DNA from: Chamaelirium japonicum
Taxonomy: Eukaryota > Streptophyta > Magnoliopsida > Liliales > Melanthiaceae
Assembly (NCBI GenBank): GCA_947650365.1
Contig: OX393554.1
Coordinates: forward strand, 41,375,633-41,439,632
Length of the DNA stretch: 64,000 bases
Direction: 5' to 3'
Each line of letters opens with the position of its first letter. Position 1 is the first letter of the stretch. Positions 1 to 12,214 of the stretch are shown piece after piece. The position numbers and the translations under genes are program-made. The notes under the pieces were generated by a model. The model ran no database searches, was not told where the DNA came from, and saw nothing but the letters and a program-made list of their open reading frames with translations.

Positions 1-1020
1 GTTTTCTAGAGAGTAGGTCCTCGAACCAGATATTAGAAACTAGCATAGATTAGCAATCCAATGTGTAGACAGACAATTAAGTCTGCCTTGTTTAATCTCT
101 ACAAGAAAAACGCTTATTCCACAAGCGGGCTTCTGGATTTTGACTAATTCTGAAGTCTTCCTTTAGATAAACCAAACTTATTGTCAAACAAATGGCCATC
201 GTAGCCTAGTACTAACCCAATCTTTGAAAATTTGTTTGATGCTCCCATTTAGTTGGACTGACATGACCAATCAACTTGGGGACAACCAAAACCATACCTA
301 ATGAACCCACAGTATAGCTTTTTGGCCCTTTATATTTCATCCATGGTTTTGATTCAATCTAATAAGTAACTAATTTTACGAAATTTTTTGAAAACAGTTT
401 TGACTTAATTGGTAGTTGGTTTGTCTCACTCTAGGGTTTTCTTGATCCAAAATTTTCCCTAGGAGATAGTCTCATCGGTCAGATTTCCAACAAAGTTTAG
501 AGTAGAAATCAACTCTCTAGAAGTGCGAACTATCAGATGGTAGGGGACTTTTCAATCGGCACCAGTTTTCCTTTCAACCATCAATATGGTCTTCAAGTGA
601 AGTATTATAGCATACGAAAATATGAGATGCATGTCATTGATCTATAGAATAATACGTCAACGACCTCATAAGGATTAAACTAACCCAAACCTCAACCCCA
701 CTCACTCCATTGTTTCAATTCTTTGCAAGTCAGTTGATCCAATTCTTTCATTGATCGCTAAATGATCGGTACTTTTTCTTCAACTCACATGTATATTTAT
801 GTTTGAGTAACCATTTTACCAAACACCTCATATGTCTATATCTCATGCAACTATGAAATATTATTATCATCACCATTTTTTTTTAGCAAACAACTTGTAT
901 ACATTTCTAATTTCAATGTCTTTATTTGAAATCTCATGAACCATGTCATGTATGTTTCTATTTTTTTCAAATCCATCAGATGGATAGAATCCACGTATTC
1001 TTTTTAAGACTTTAAAAATA

Positions 1021-1249
1021 GGGAAATTTATGTAAACACCAATTGAACTATATCCACGTTTTCACTTTGGTCCCTCGGGTTCTATTTCGAACAACTTCAC
1101 CCTTCAACTAGGCTTTTTATGCAAATTGACCCCTCCACATGGGTTGTTAATGAAAAATATAGTTCCAGGGTCAAGATGTTCAAACTAGAACTTGAGGCCA
1201 TAAAGTGAAATTAAGAGTATAGCTCAAGGGATGTTTATGTAATTTACCC
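1021..1249. mobile_element. MITE with GGGTAAATTACA-type ends
   Basis: The left end GGGAAATTTATGTAAACA pairs with the right end TGTTTATGTAATTTACCC, about 229 bp apart. The flanking 9-mers TTAAAAATA and TAAAAACTA agree at 7 of 9 positions, which would fit the 9-bp duplication of Mutator-type elements. Inner arms also pair loosely (TTGAACTATA against TATAGCTCAA). No coding capacity. Confidence 0.6.
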
Positions 1250-2000
1250 TAAAAACTATTTATAAGAATTTTGAGGCTCCTTATCCCTCAGATCATGATT
1301 AGCCAAGAACGGACATGGAATCGCAAGAAGATGAATTAGGCAAAGTCGAAAGGATCTACTTGTTAGTTGTTACTATGGAATTTTTTTTCTTTTTGGAGAA
1401 AAGTAATTATATATGATCTCTATGATTTAAAACATGTTTTATACTTGGATTTCAGTTGTATACGAAGTCTTAACATGGATTTATAAAGCCCCATTGACCT
1501 TAGCCAAAAAGATTTTGTATCATAAATATATATTTCTAGAACTTAAGTTGTGACACTCTTAAGAGTCATAAATTCTCATTACAATATCCAACCCAATTGA
1601 TGTGAGACCACCACCATTAGATAGGTATTCTCAGGAACTTCTCAATGAATCTTAAATTATGTCAATTTGAGCTACATAGCCCTTTCAGGAATTAATGGAA
1701 GTCAGAACTTAGTAGAATGTGTAGTTCTTCCCTGGAATGACAGCATCTAACTCGTCCATGCACAAAACCTTGATCTTTGAGATATCAAGATCATTCAAAG
1801 TGGACTCACCCCTGCACATAACCTTGATCTTCGAGATATCAAGTTCATTGAAAAGGTAGCATTCAAGGATTTCCACCAAGCCCTAGATCAACATAATCAT
1901 ACCACGTTTGACCTTCCGGCTTCCACACTAATTTGTTTGTTTTTCTCAAGACCAAACCCTCCCCATAATCCATGGGGTCCTAGATTCCTTGCCATTGGTG

Positions 2001-2060
2001 TAAAGACCAGATAAAATTATATTGCCTAAAGACTAGATAAAATTAACTTGCCTAAAGACC
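2001..2060. repeat. 26-bp tandem repeat, about 2.3 copies
   Basis: The unit starting TAAAGACCAGATAAAATTA is repeated with a few substitutions, followed by a partial third copy TAAAGACC. Confidence 0.7.
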
Positions 2061-2475
2061 GTGTTAAGAATTATCGTAATTACCCTTTTCTTGTAACTCC
2101 TCCATTGACAATCTCATTAGCATTGTCGGAGTTTACTTGTTTTCCTTGTGCATCTTCTTTCGATTCTTTTGAACTTTTAAAAAAAAAACACTCGTAAAGA
2201 AATTTGTTGAATGCATTTTGTTAAAAACATGGTGTTTTAAGGTCAAATATTCAAACGAAAAGCAAGAGTGTATCCCTCCCACCTTCCATAGTGATCACAC
2301 AATTTGCTAGCATTCCATACCACTATCCGTAAAATTATGCTTGCACTAATAGCATCAACCGCTGCCGGAAAAGAATACTAGAAAAGGTTCCAGCTGAGAG
2401 CCCATTTCAACTCCCTCCATCACTATCTCTTTGAGAAACAAATTGCAATGAAGAAGGATGGGGGAAACAAAATAC

Positions 2476-2881
2476 CTTCTCCTTCTCTTTCTTGGAGAAG
2501 AGAGCGGTCTGGCGGAAGAACTCCTGTTCCTGGGCAAACTGCAAATAAGTAAAGAATGGAATCGAGTATCAGGTAAAGCAATAGGTTGGTGTCAAAGGAA
2601 TCGGCGAGTAGAGCAGAGATGGGGAGAGGAGGAGGAGGAGGAGGAGGAGAAAGAGAGACCTCGCGGGCGACCTCCTCGTTGCGGCGGGAGTGGTTGGCGT
2701 GGGTCTGCTCGGCGATCCACTTGCGGCGCTGGTTGGGGTAGGAGAGGGGGTGCCACGGCTTCTGGTTGAGGTACGAGTGGCTCCACGCCGTCCCCGCCTT
2801 CGTCTTGTAGTCCACCTCCCCCTCCGACACCCGCTTGCTCAGCCTCCCCACTCCTCCACCGCCACCCTCATCCTCATCCAT
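2476..2881 (-). CDS. CIR_N-domain CCHC zinc-finger protein, exons 1-2 (5' part only)
   Basis: Exon 1 is 2660-2881: ATG at 2881, 74 codons, then GAG followed by a GT donor. Exon 2 is 2476-2538: after TTTGCAG, 21 codons, then AAG before a GTATTT donor. The joined reading has the acidic, Gly-rich start MDEDEGGGGG, then RLSKRV, DYKTKAGTAWSH, LNQKPWHPLSYPNQRRKW and, across the splice, EEVAREFAQEQEFFRQ and SKKEKEK. KPWHP and NQRRKWIAEQ mark the CIR_N domain found in RNA-processing and co-repressor proteins. I recall the same N-terminus in the Arabidopsis protein annotated as zinc finger CCHC At4g19190. Both introns are phase 0. The CCHC knuckle and C-terminus are not in the window. A (CT)n tract at 2908-2928 lies in the 5' leader. 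The function of this plant family is not established to my knowledge; nuclear RNA processing is inference from the domain. Confidence 0.85.
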
Positions 2882-2907
2882 CTCCTCCTCCGCGCGCGAG
2901 CGCGCGC

Positions 2908-2928
2908 TCTCTCTCTCTCTCTCTCGGG
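2908..2928. repeat. (CT)n microsatellite in the leader of the CIR_N gene
   Basis: About ten CT units lie 27-47 bp upstream of the minus-strand ATG, reading as (GA)n on the coding strand. GA/CT-rich 5' leaders are common in plant genes. I see no convincing TATA box upstream. Confidence 0.6.
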
Positions 2929-3092
2929 TCTGAAGATTTGGGATGCACGGACCCTTGTCAACGAGGATCACCGGTGGCTTTTTACATGGAACCCCCCACC
3001 CTAAGTATAATTACGTAAGCACCCGAGGAGTGAGGGTGATCCATGGAAAATGGCCTTCGCTCGGCTGCCGCTGAATACACATTCGATGTGTA

Positions 3093-3947
3093 GGTAAATT
3101 ACACTTTGTCCCCCTGAAGTTTAGGTCAAAAACACTTAACACCCCTATAGTTTTATAACTAAATTTTGCCCCCTTCGATTCAGTTTTGATCAGATAAAAA
3201 TCACCAAATGAGGGAATTAAGTAGGGGTGGCAATGCGTCGGCTCGGGTCGGGTTGAGACATATGTATGAGGGCAAAACACCCAATCCGAACCCGACCCGT
3301 TTAATAAACGGGTCAAAAACTTAAACCCAAATCCGATCCGCCTAATAAACAAGTTGACCCGACCCGACCCGTTTAACCAGTTTATTAAACGGGTCGAGTC
3401 GGGTTGGGTTGGCTCGGGTTGGGTCAACAGAACCCATGTAAACCTGTTGGGTTGGGTCAAGACAAGTCGGATTGGGCCGATTTTGATTGGATTGGGTCGG
3501 GTTGGCTCGGGTTGGGTCAACAGAACCCATGTAAACATGTCGGGTTGGGTCAAGACAAGTCGGATTGGGCTGGGTTTGATCGGGTTGGGTCGAGTTGGCT
3601 CGAGTTGGTTCGGGTTGGCTCGGGTCGGGTTGACACGACCCATTTATTAAACGGGTCAAGTCAGGTCAATCGGGTTATAAGTACAAACCCGAACCCGACT
3701 CATTAAATAAACGGGTCAATCGGGTCGACCCGTTTATGACCCGAACCCGTTTAGGCCAAACCCTAACCCGCTAACTTCGGGTCGGGTTGGCGGGTCGGGT
3801 CAAGAATTGCCACCCCTAGAATTAAGTAGTTGACAAAAGGGGTATTGTGCTAACATTTCTAACTTTAGGGTACCATTTGGAACAAAAAAATTACAGGGGC
3901 TAAGTGTTTTTGTGCTAAACTTTAGAGGGGTAAAATGTAATTTACCC
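3093..3947. mobile_element. MITE with GGTAAATTACACTTTGTCCC ends, split by a hAT insertion
   Basis: Left end GGTAAATTACACTTTGTCCC pairs with right end GGGGTAAAATGTAATTTACC. Without the nested element at 3222-3818 the body is about 250 bp. It is homologous along its length to 46283-46536, which lacks the insertion. No target duplication is evident. Confidence 0.75.
3222..3818. mobile_element. hAT-type non-autonomous element rich in GGGTCGGGT (subfamily A)
   Basis: Terminal inverted repeats TAGGGGTGGCAAT and ATTGCCACCCCTA bound a 597-bp body. It is flanked by a perfect 8-bp duplication GAATTAAG (3214-3221 and 3819-3826), the signature of hAT transposition. The interior consists of degenerate GGGTCGGGTTGG-type repeats in both orientations, which produces the spurious long frames seen here. 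There is no transposase. The copy at 46283-46536 gives the unoccupied version of the site. Confidence 0.93.
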
Positions 3948-4039
3948 TTGTCTCCGAAACTATTATCCATTTTCATCTTTTAACTTCCTACATTCTCAAA
4001 ACTGGAGACCTACATTCTCTACTCTCATTCCCTCAAACC

Positions 4040-4738
4040 TGCTACCTGATTATGAAAACCTGATGGAGAGCTTGAGTCCATTCTCGATATCCAACCCAGT
4101 AGACACTACTTATTGGAGGCTTACTAAAGGTAAACAATTCATTGTCAAATCCTTTTATTTTTCCTTGGTGCCTCTAGGTAACCAGTTTGCTCCAACGACA
4201 CCTATTTGGAGAACAAAGTCTCCTCCAAAGGTGAAGATCTTCATGGTCTCGCTACTCAGAATAGAATACTCACCAAGACGAATTTAAAACGACGACATTG
4301 CCCAAGTATTTCGGAAGTACTATGTCCATCTTGTGGGATTTCTGAGGAGACCATAGACCATATTATGGTTACTTGTCCATTCACTAGGAATGTATGGAGC
4401 TCTTTCGAGACCAAGCTGGGTCTGTCAAGTCACCCCGCTCCACTTTTGTCTTTGTAGGCTTATTGGAGGAAAACAAAAGTTCCACCTGATAAGAGGAAGT
4501 TGTGGAGTACGATAAGCATGGTAGTGTGTTGGAGCATTTGGCTAGAAAGAAACTAGAGAGTATTCCATTAGAAATGCTCTCAGCATGACGTCATTATAGA
4601 GAAAATCATTGAGCTGCTGAAGTCCTGGGCAACTTCCCTCGTTAGTTCCTTGCTTCCCATTGTTGAACAACTGTAATTTTTCTTTTGAAGTCTTAGTTCT
4701 TCTGTGAATTTAGTATTTTATCAATGAACAAGTAGGGA
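4040..4738 (+). pseudogene. LINE ORF2 3' end (zf-RVT region), degenerate
   Basis: Two overlapping frames read pieces of the zinc-binding region that follows plant L1-type reverse transcriptase: KQFIVKSFY, IWRTKSPPKVKIFM, then in another frame ATQNRILTKTNLKRR, CPSCGISEETIDHIMVTCPF and TRNVWSSF. The CxxC and HxxxxC zinc ligands remain, but frameshifts and stops break the gene. A 3' UTR-like AT-rich tail follows to about 4738. It is the same family as 5430-5890, although the two pieces lie in the wrong order to be one copy. Confidence 0.8.
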
Positions 4739-4744
4739 TCAATG

Positions 4745-4748
<4 letters not shown>

Positions 4749-4793
<45 letters not shown>

Positions 4794-4801
4794 ACACACA
4801 C
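4749..4801. repeat. Poly(C) run followed by (CA)n
   Basis: About 40 consecutive C are followed by six CA units, directly downstream of the LINE remnant and upstream of the SINE target duplication. Homopolymers of this length are also prone to assembly error. Confidence 0.85.
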
Positions 4802-4816
4802 GAGGGATTTCTATAA

Positions 4817-5017
4817 CCCACCAGGGGATAGGAGAGTTGGCAAAGCAACTGATGCTTTGGTGATGAGGTTGTGGGTTCAACTCTTCCTCCCCTCGATTTA
4901 TCCAGGAGTGAAGTGGGAATTGCCGAGTGGGTCGGGCTTCACTCCCGGAGGGATTAGTCCGAGCCTGAAGTGGGCCATTGCCCGAAAGGACACCTGCCGA
5001 TCTCAAAAAAAAAAAAA
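4817..5017 (+). mobile_element. tRNA-derived SINE
   Basis: The body has a B-box-like GGTTCAACTC at 4874-4883 and a 3' poly(A). It is bounded by a perfect 15-bp target duplication GAGGGATTTCTATAA (4802-4816 and 5018-5032). An A-box-like segment precedes the B box in the stretch GGCAAAGCAACTGATGC. The 3' half (TGGGAATTGCCGAGTGGGT and onward) recurs in reverse at 31540-31675. Retroposition by LINE machinery is inferred from the poly(A) and the duplication. Confidence 0.9.
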
Positions 5018-5142
5018 GAGGGATTTCTATAAAAAAAAAAAAGAAAAACTTCCTAAACTAAATAAAAAGTTGAAAGTCCTATTGCTCTAGGCTGGAATCT
5101 ATGTCTCGAAGGGAATTAGAGAGTGTTCAAGTGGACAGTGAA

Positions 5143-5236
5143 CTAACTGTTCCGTCAGCTCACCCTCCAAAACGTTATTTCTTTTCCGTCAGCTCACCCT
5201 TTCTTTTAGATGGTGAGCTGACGGAACAGTTAGTTT
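5143..5236. repeat. Inverted repeat, AACTGTTCCGTCAGCTCACC arms
   Basis: The arm around 5146-5165 pairs with GGTGAGCTGACGGAACAGTT at about 5212-5232, with a further internal GTCAGCTCACCC copy. It is followed by two GGGGGTAAAGTCTAATT units. Probably a MITE remnant; the borders are unclear. Confidence 0.55.
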
Positions 5237-5429
5237 TGGGGGGTAAAGTCTAATTAATGAAATGTGGGGGGTAAAGTCTAATTCAAGGCATAATTTGGGG
5301 GGGAAAGACAAAATAACCCAAAAAAAAAAGGGTGAAAGTCCATACTTCTCTCGCATGCGGATTGTACCACGCTGATTAAGGGCACGTGGTCTTCGAACCC
5401 AACTTATTTCTTGGCTATCAGCACACTTC

Positions 5430-5890
5430 CTAGATTGCGAAGAAACTTAATGGCATACAAAGAAATTACTGGTGGGGCTATCAGGATAAGAAAGACACTT
5501 ATATCTTCTTGCTTGGCATAAATTTTTGAAGCCTCAGAAAGAAGGGGGCTGGATATTAGAGAGATGGAGTTAGTCAATAAAGCTCTTATTATGAAGTTGG
5601 GTGGAGATTCCTGGACAAAAAAACTGATATTTAGGCGACCTATTAACCAAAAATTAAGCTATATCTTACTAGAGGTGCTTCCTTTTGGGATGTGAAGAAA
5701 AAACCTTATGCATCTTTGATTTGGAAGAGTATGATGGATTGTCGTGCGCTGCTTAAGAACGGGTATCCTAGATTGTCGGGGAACGAAAACAACATTGATG
5801 TATTCAACGATCCCAGGATTCCAAATCTACAAGGTTTTTGTATCGAAGCTAACTCAAATATACCAGCTACACTAAAGGTGAAGTAGCTAA
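5430..5890 (+). pseudogene. LINE ORF2 fragment (region between RT and zf-RVT)
   Basis: Shifted frames read NYWWGYQDKKDTY, then MELVNKALIMKLG, then WKSMMDCRALLKNGYPRL and DVFNDPRIPN. This is the usual order of the connector after plant L1 reverse transcriptase. Several stops and frameshifts are present. There is no 3' tail or target duplication, so this is a separate truncated copy from the one at 4040-4738. Confidence 0.7.
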
Positions 5891-5899
5891 TCGTGGGTG

Positions 5900-6985
5900 A
5901 AACCTAGATGTGGAGGGGGTTTCTTGGTTTTGAGCGGTTAAGTTGGAAAGCACAATTTAACAAATCAATGAACAAGTAGACCGGGTTTACGTGAAAAAAT
6001 CTCCTCAACGTCGAAGGGGAAAAAAACCAAGGGATGAGGTGAGAAATGCACTATCAAGCTAAACATGTTATAAACTCTCACCCAAACCTTTTATACCCGG
6101 AAATGACCGGCCTCCCAAATGTCGACCTCTCAACTCTCTCAGTGCGAGAATTTCGAAAAGCAAGCTACAGCACCTTCTCCTCCAGAATTTGGCATCTTTT
6201 CTAAGGGGGTAGGTCCCCTTTTTATAGTACCTCGAGGAGACTGCTGGTGTGCTTTGAGCAGAACGGAATTGGTGACGTGCTTCCGTAATTTTAGCAATCG
6301 CCTCGCGCATAGATGATGTGCCCTCTTGTAATTGCTCCATAGTGTTGGGGCAGATGCATCTTGCCTTACTAGTCGATCAAAAATCTCGAGATATGAGTTG
6401 TTCACCCGTAAACCTTTCCAATGCAGATGGGGGCACTTGGCCCGATGGAGGCAGAGTCGGAGACCTTCTTCGAGCCCGATCCCCTACTCTTCGAAGGAAT
6501 CAACTTGATCCTGAACTTCCCACCATAAGAGGGAACAGATGGAGCAGACGCATCAACGGAAGCCATCAGAATTCTCTTCGCTCAAAGAACAAGGAAATCA
6601 AAAGCAAAGATTCAAGCTCTGGATTTCTTAAACGGTGAAAATGAATTCACCAAAGAGCCCCGTATATAGTCTCCAAGATTTTGCGCCTCGAGAAACGTAA
6701 AGGCGGAAAGCGAAACGACGAAAAATATAAAAGACATGGCCAGATTCAATGTACAAAAACTCAATGCCTCGCCTTCTAGCGAGACCTTTCACGTTCCAAA
6801 GAGCCACTTTAGCATCCTTGCCACATCAGCATCAGTGCTGCATCAGCATCCTTGCCACGTCAGCATCTAGCCTCAATGGCAAACTGAATATCCCCAGTCT
6901 GGTGAGTAACACTGACATGCTATCGGCCTCCAGAGGTCAATGCCCTTTATTGACACCATTTCTTGAGTAATTGGCCTCAGAAGGC
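5900..6985. other. Unclassified repeat-like DNA, no gene seen
   Basis: Short overlapping frames occur on both strands but none has recognisable motifs or splice-supported structure. A 17-bp unit, CATCAGCATCAGTGCTG and variants, recurs near 6820-6865. The region leads into the GC-rich arrays to the right and may be part of the same retroelement. Confidence 0.4.
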
Positions 6986-6989
6986 CTTT

Positions 6990-7800
6990 CTGAGGTCGAT
7001 AAGGCACTAACATGTTATCGGCCTCTTGAGGTCGATATCCCTATCGGCCTCCAGAGGCCGCTACCCTCTATCAACCCCATTTCTTGAGTAATTGGCCTCA
7101 GAAGGTCTTTCTGGGACCGATCACCAAAACCATGAGGCCGATAAAGGCACTGACTAGCTATTAGCCTCTCGAGGCCAATACCCTCAATCGGCCCCATTCC
7201 TTGAGTAATCGGCCTCAAAAGGTCTTTCTGGGGCCGATCACCCTAGGCTCGACGCCAATACGAGTATTGGCCTCTAGAGGCTGATACCCCTATCAGCCTT
7301 CTGAGGCCGATACGTCTTATCGGCCCCAGAAATCCCTCAAAGGCCGATCAGCCCATGCTCAAGGCCGATACGTGTATCAGCCTCCATAGGCCGATACCCC
7401 TATCGGCCTCCTGAGGACGATACACCCTATCGGCTCCAGAGAGCCCCTCTGGGGCCGATCATCTCAGGCTCAGGCCGATACGGTTATCGGTCTCCTAGAG
7501 GCTGATATGCCCTATTGCCCCCAGAGAGCCCCTCAAAGACCGATCAACCCAAGCTCAAGGATTACCCCTATCGACCTCCCGAGGCCGATTCACCATATCA
7601 TCCCCAGAGAGGCCCTCTGGCGTCGATCACCCCAGGCTCGACGCCGATACATGGATCGGTCTCCAAAAGTCGATACCCCTACCAGCCTCCCAAGGCCGAT
7701 ACACCCTACCGGCATCAGATAGCCCCTCAAAGGCCGATCAGCTCAAGTTCGAGGCTAGTACCCCTGTCAACCTCTAGAGGCCAATGCGCCCCATCGACCT
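6990..7800. repeat. Degenerate array of TATCGGCCTC / GAGGCCGATA palindromes
   Basis: More than twenty copies of GGCCGATA or its complement TATCGGCC, usually paired as GGCCTCnnGAGGCC, repeat at uneven 25-60 bp spacing with CCCCAGAGAGCCCCTC-type linkers. The many CG sites make this region compositionally unlike its neighbours. There is no coding sequence, and the function is unknown. Confidence 0.8.
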
Positions 7801-7849
7801 CTCGAGCCTAATCCTCCTCTGCACTCAAATCCTCTCGCTCGACCACTGG

Positions 7850-8650
7850 CCTTTGGCAGGGGGTTGACAAACATTACGGTTGGCCCCGGATAATGGACCG
7901 TTGACGAAACTTTGGTTAGCCCTTGGTAGGGGGTCGATAGAAGCTACGATCGACCCCGGACAATGGGTCAACCGACATACCCCTAATCGACCCTTGGCAG
8001 GGGGTCAACGCGTTCAATAGCTTACCATAGGCAAGGGGTTGACGGGCGTAGTCAGAGATACTTACCAAATTCAAACCCCTCAATGAACAATCAGGCCTGA
8101 TTCCTTCTATCCTCTTTTGGGATTGGCTTGTCGAATCATTGCAAATAGGAATTTGAATATTAGATCGATATACAGGCCTGAGGACGACAGCCTTTAGCAG
8201 CAACTTTAGAGTGATCGTCTTCAGCCATGTTAATCGAAGTAGCCGCATATTCGAGCAAACTCCGTTTCAGTCAACCGTCGGCAGACGACTCCTGGGCAGC
8301 CCCAGGCAGGGGGTCGGCAGACACAACGGTCAGCCCCAAACAACAGGTCGGTAAACCTGCTCCGAGCCGGCCCCTGGAAGGGGGTCGGCAGACTCTCTTC
8401 AACACGCGTCAAATTCGCCTAGGCATCAACTGCCATGGATTTTGAAATAAATCTAGCTCAAGCTTATGGTGGATCTCACATCAACTCAAGAAGAAACATC
8501 TTGAGGCTACCCCCCTTCTCGCCGGCCCTTGGCAGGGGGTTGGCAGGCGCGACGGTTGGCCCTAGATAATGGGTCGGTAGACAAAACTTTGGTCGACCCT
8601 TGGTGGAGAGTTTGCAGATTCTTTCCAAACACTCGTCAAGCCACCTCAAC
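7850..8650. repeat. Dispersed CCCTTGGCAGGGGGT repeats
   Basis: At least six copies of CCTTGGCAGGGGGTyGrC (for example near 7852, 7920, 7993, 8306, 8368 and 8527) alternate with TTGGCCCCGGATAATGG-like segments. CCTTGGCAGGGGG is itself partly palindromic. It probably continues the same element as the GGCCGATA array. Confidence 0.7.
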
Positions 8651-8747
8651 TTCAACAAAACAGTTTTGCACCATAGAGTCGCAGCCAGCTAGGTTAGCAC
8701 TTACCTAGCTAGGGAGGGGGTAACCGTGGGTGTAAAATCTGGCTAAC

Positions 8748-8955
8748 GCTCTATAGTGGGACCTACAGCCCTACATGGGGCCCACGGAGGTGATAGTGGA
8801 ACCTACAGCCCTGGATGGGGTCCCACAGATACGATAGTAGGACCCACAACCCTGTTTGGGGCTCACGGATATGACAGTGGGACCTACAGTCCTATCTAGG
8901 GCCCACGGAGATGACTATGGGATTCGCAGCCCTGTTAGGGGCCCACATGTACTAT
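8748..8955. repeat. About 41-bp tandem repeat, five copies
   Basis: Units of the form GTGGGACCTACAGCCCT followed by GGGGCCCACGGA and a GATA/GATGA spacer repeat five times with substitutions, ending at GGGGCCCACATG. Confidence 0.85.
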
Positions 8956-9235
8956 TCGGGGTCTGGTAAAATCCCCTCGGATATTTACCAAAACCCCCGA
9001 TATTCTCAAACCTCTATAAATAGTAGATCCTGTAAATATTCTGGATCGAATTTTATTATTCCATTATCCACTTTCTGTTTTTCAGAGCTCTCTGAGCCAT
9101 CTGATAACCAGACTCTAGTCAAGCCTACTCCACCCTCTATCTACTTGTACAAACACTCCTCGGCCTGTCGGGAGTAGCTCTACTTTCTCAAAGATAGTGG
9201 ATTCAAATATTGTGTCTTACTGCATGGAGACGTAG
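8956..9235 (+). promoter_or_regulatory. LTR-like promoter segment with TATAAATAG
   Basis: CCTCTATAAATAGTAG at 9011-9026 is a good TATA box. It is followed by about 150 bp ending near GCCTGTCGGGAGTAG with no conserved reading frame. The placement after subterminal tandem repeats resembles the U3-R-U5 of an LTR retrotransposon, but I could not define both LTR ends. The Cassandra element begins immediately after. Confidence 0.45.
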
Positions 9236-9988
9236 TGTAACATCTGCCCCAAACACACAAGATTTTGTCCACTTTGCCCGTGCCCACACGAGGACTTCCT
9301 AGGAAGGTCATCCATCCTAGTACTACTCTTGCCCGAGCACGCTTAACTACGGAGTTCTTACGAATTCTGTAACGGCGCACGATTTTAAAATGCATCTTCT
9401 ATGTTTGGGAGGGGAAATTATATAAGTAGCTTAGGATCTTATTCTCTCCAGGCGATGTGGGGCTAACTCGTGGCCTTGTACACCTCGTCTCACCTCACCT
9501 CATCCATCTTGGCATTATAGCCTCAGGAGTCTTGGCTCTTGGCTCTTGACAATTGGATCTTGGTCGTCACAATCCACCCCTTTAAGGGCTACACGTTCAC
9601 GTGTAAGGTTAGACACCCCCATCCCGAGGAGAACCGGCTCTGATACCATTTTGTAACATCCGCCCCAAACACACAAGATTTTGTCCGCTTTGCTCGTGCC
9701 CGCGAGAACTTCCAAGGAGGTCACCCATCCTAGTACTACTCTTGCCCGAACACGTTTCACTACGGAGTTCTTACGAATTCCGTAGCGATGCACGGTTTTA
9801 AAACACGTCTTCTATATTTGGGAGAAAAAATTATATAAGTAGCTCAGGATCTCCTTCTCTTCAGGTGATATGGGGCTAACTCGTGGCCTTGTACACTTCA
9901 CCTTACCTCACCTCCCTCATCCATCTTGGCATCATAGCCTCAGGAGTCTTGACTCTTGGCTTTTGGCAATTGGATCGTGGTCTTCACA
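9236..9988 (-). mobile_element. Cassandra TRIM retrotransposon, both LTRs present
   Basis: Two LTRs, 9236-9571 and 9652-9988, run in direct repeat. In sense (minus) orientation they start TGTGACGACC or TGTGAAGACC and end GATGTTACA. Each contains a 5S-rRNA-like block (AACTCCGTAGT, then GAGTAGTACTAGGATGG, then GTGACCTCC), the hallmark of Cassandra. The internal region is only 80 bp. It has the primer-binding site TGGTATCAGAGC, matching initiator Met-tRNA, at 9637-9648, three bases from the 5' LTR, and a purine tract AAAGGGGTGGAT before the 3' LTR. There is no coding capacity. The LTRs differ at many positions, so the insertion is not recent. The 5-bp flanks CGTAG and CATAC do not match well. 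Confidence 0.93.

Positions 9989-12214
<2,226 letters not shown>

Larger units (their letters stand above)
1..2475. other. AT-rich non-coding stretch, probably intron 2 of the CIR_N gene
   Basis: No conserved coding exon is visible on either strand. The donor site at the left end of exon 2 of the neighbouring minus-strand gene opens into this region, and the motifs expected in its next exon are not found here. The stretch may therefore be one long intron, or the gene may be cut by the window edge. It contains one small MITE and a short 26-bp tandem repeat, listed separately. Confidence 0.5.

Noticed and set aside
3011-3706. Overlapping 100-210-codon frames rich in Pro-Thr-Arg-Pro or Gly-Trp-Val
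   Set aside because: They are read from the GGGTCGGGT repeats of the hAT element at 3222-3818, and equivalent frames appear in its other copies.
6990-8955. CRISPR-like array
   Set aside because: Spacing and repeat sequence are irregular, there are no cas genes, and the setting is a plant nuclear genome.
9236-9988. 5S rRNA genes
   Set aside because: The 5S-like blocks lie inside LTRs with a tRNA primer site between them, as in Cassandra elements, and lack the conserved 5' and 3' ends of real 5S genes.
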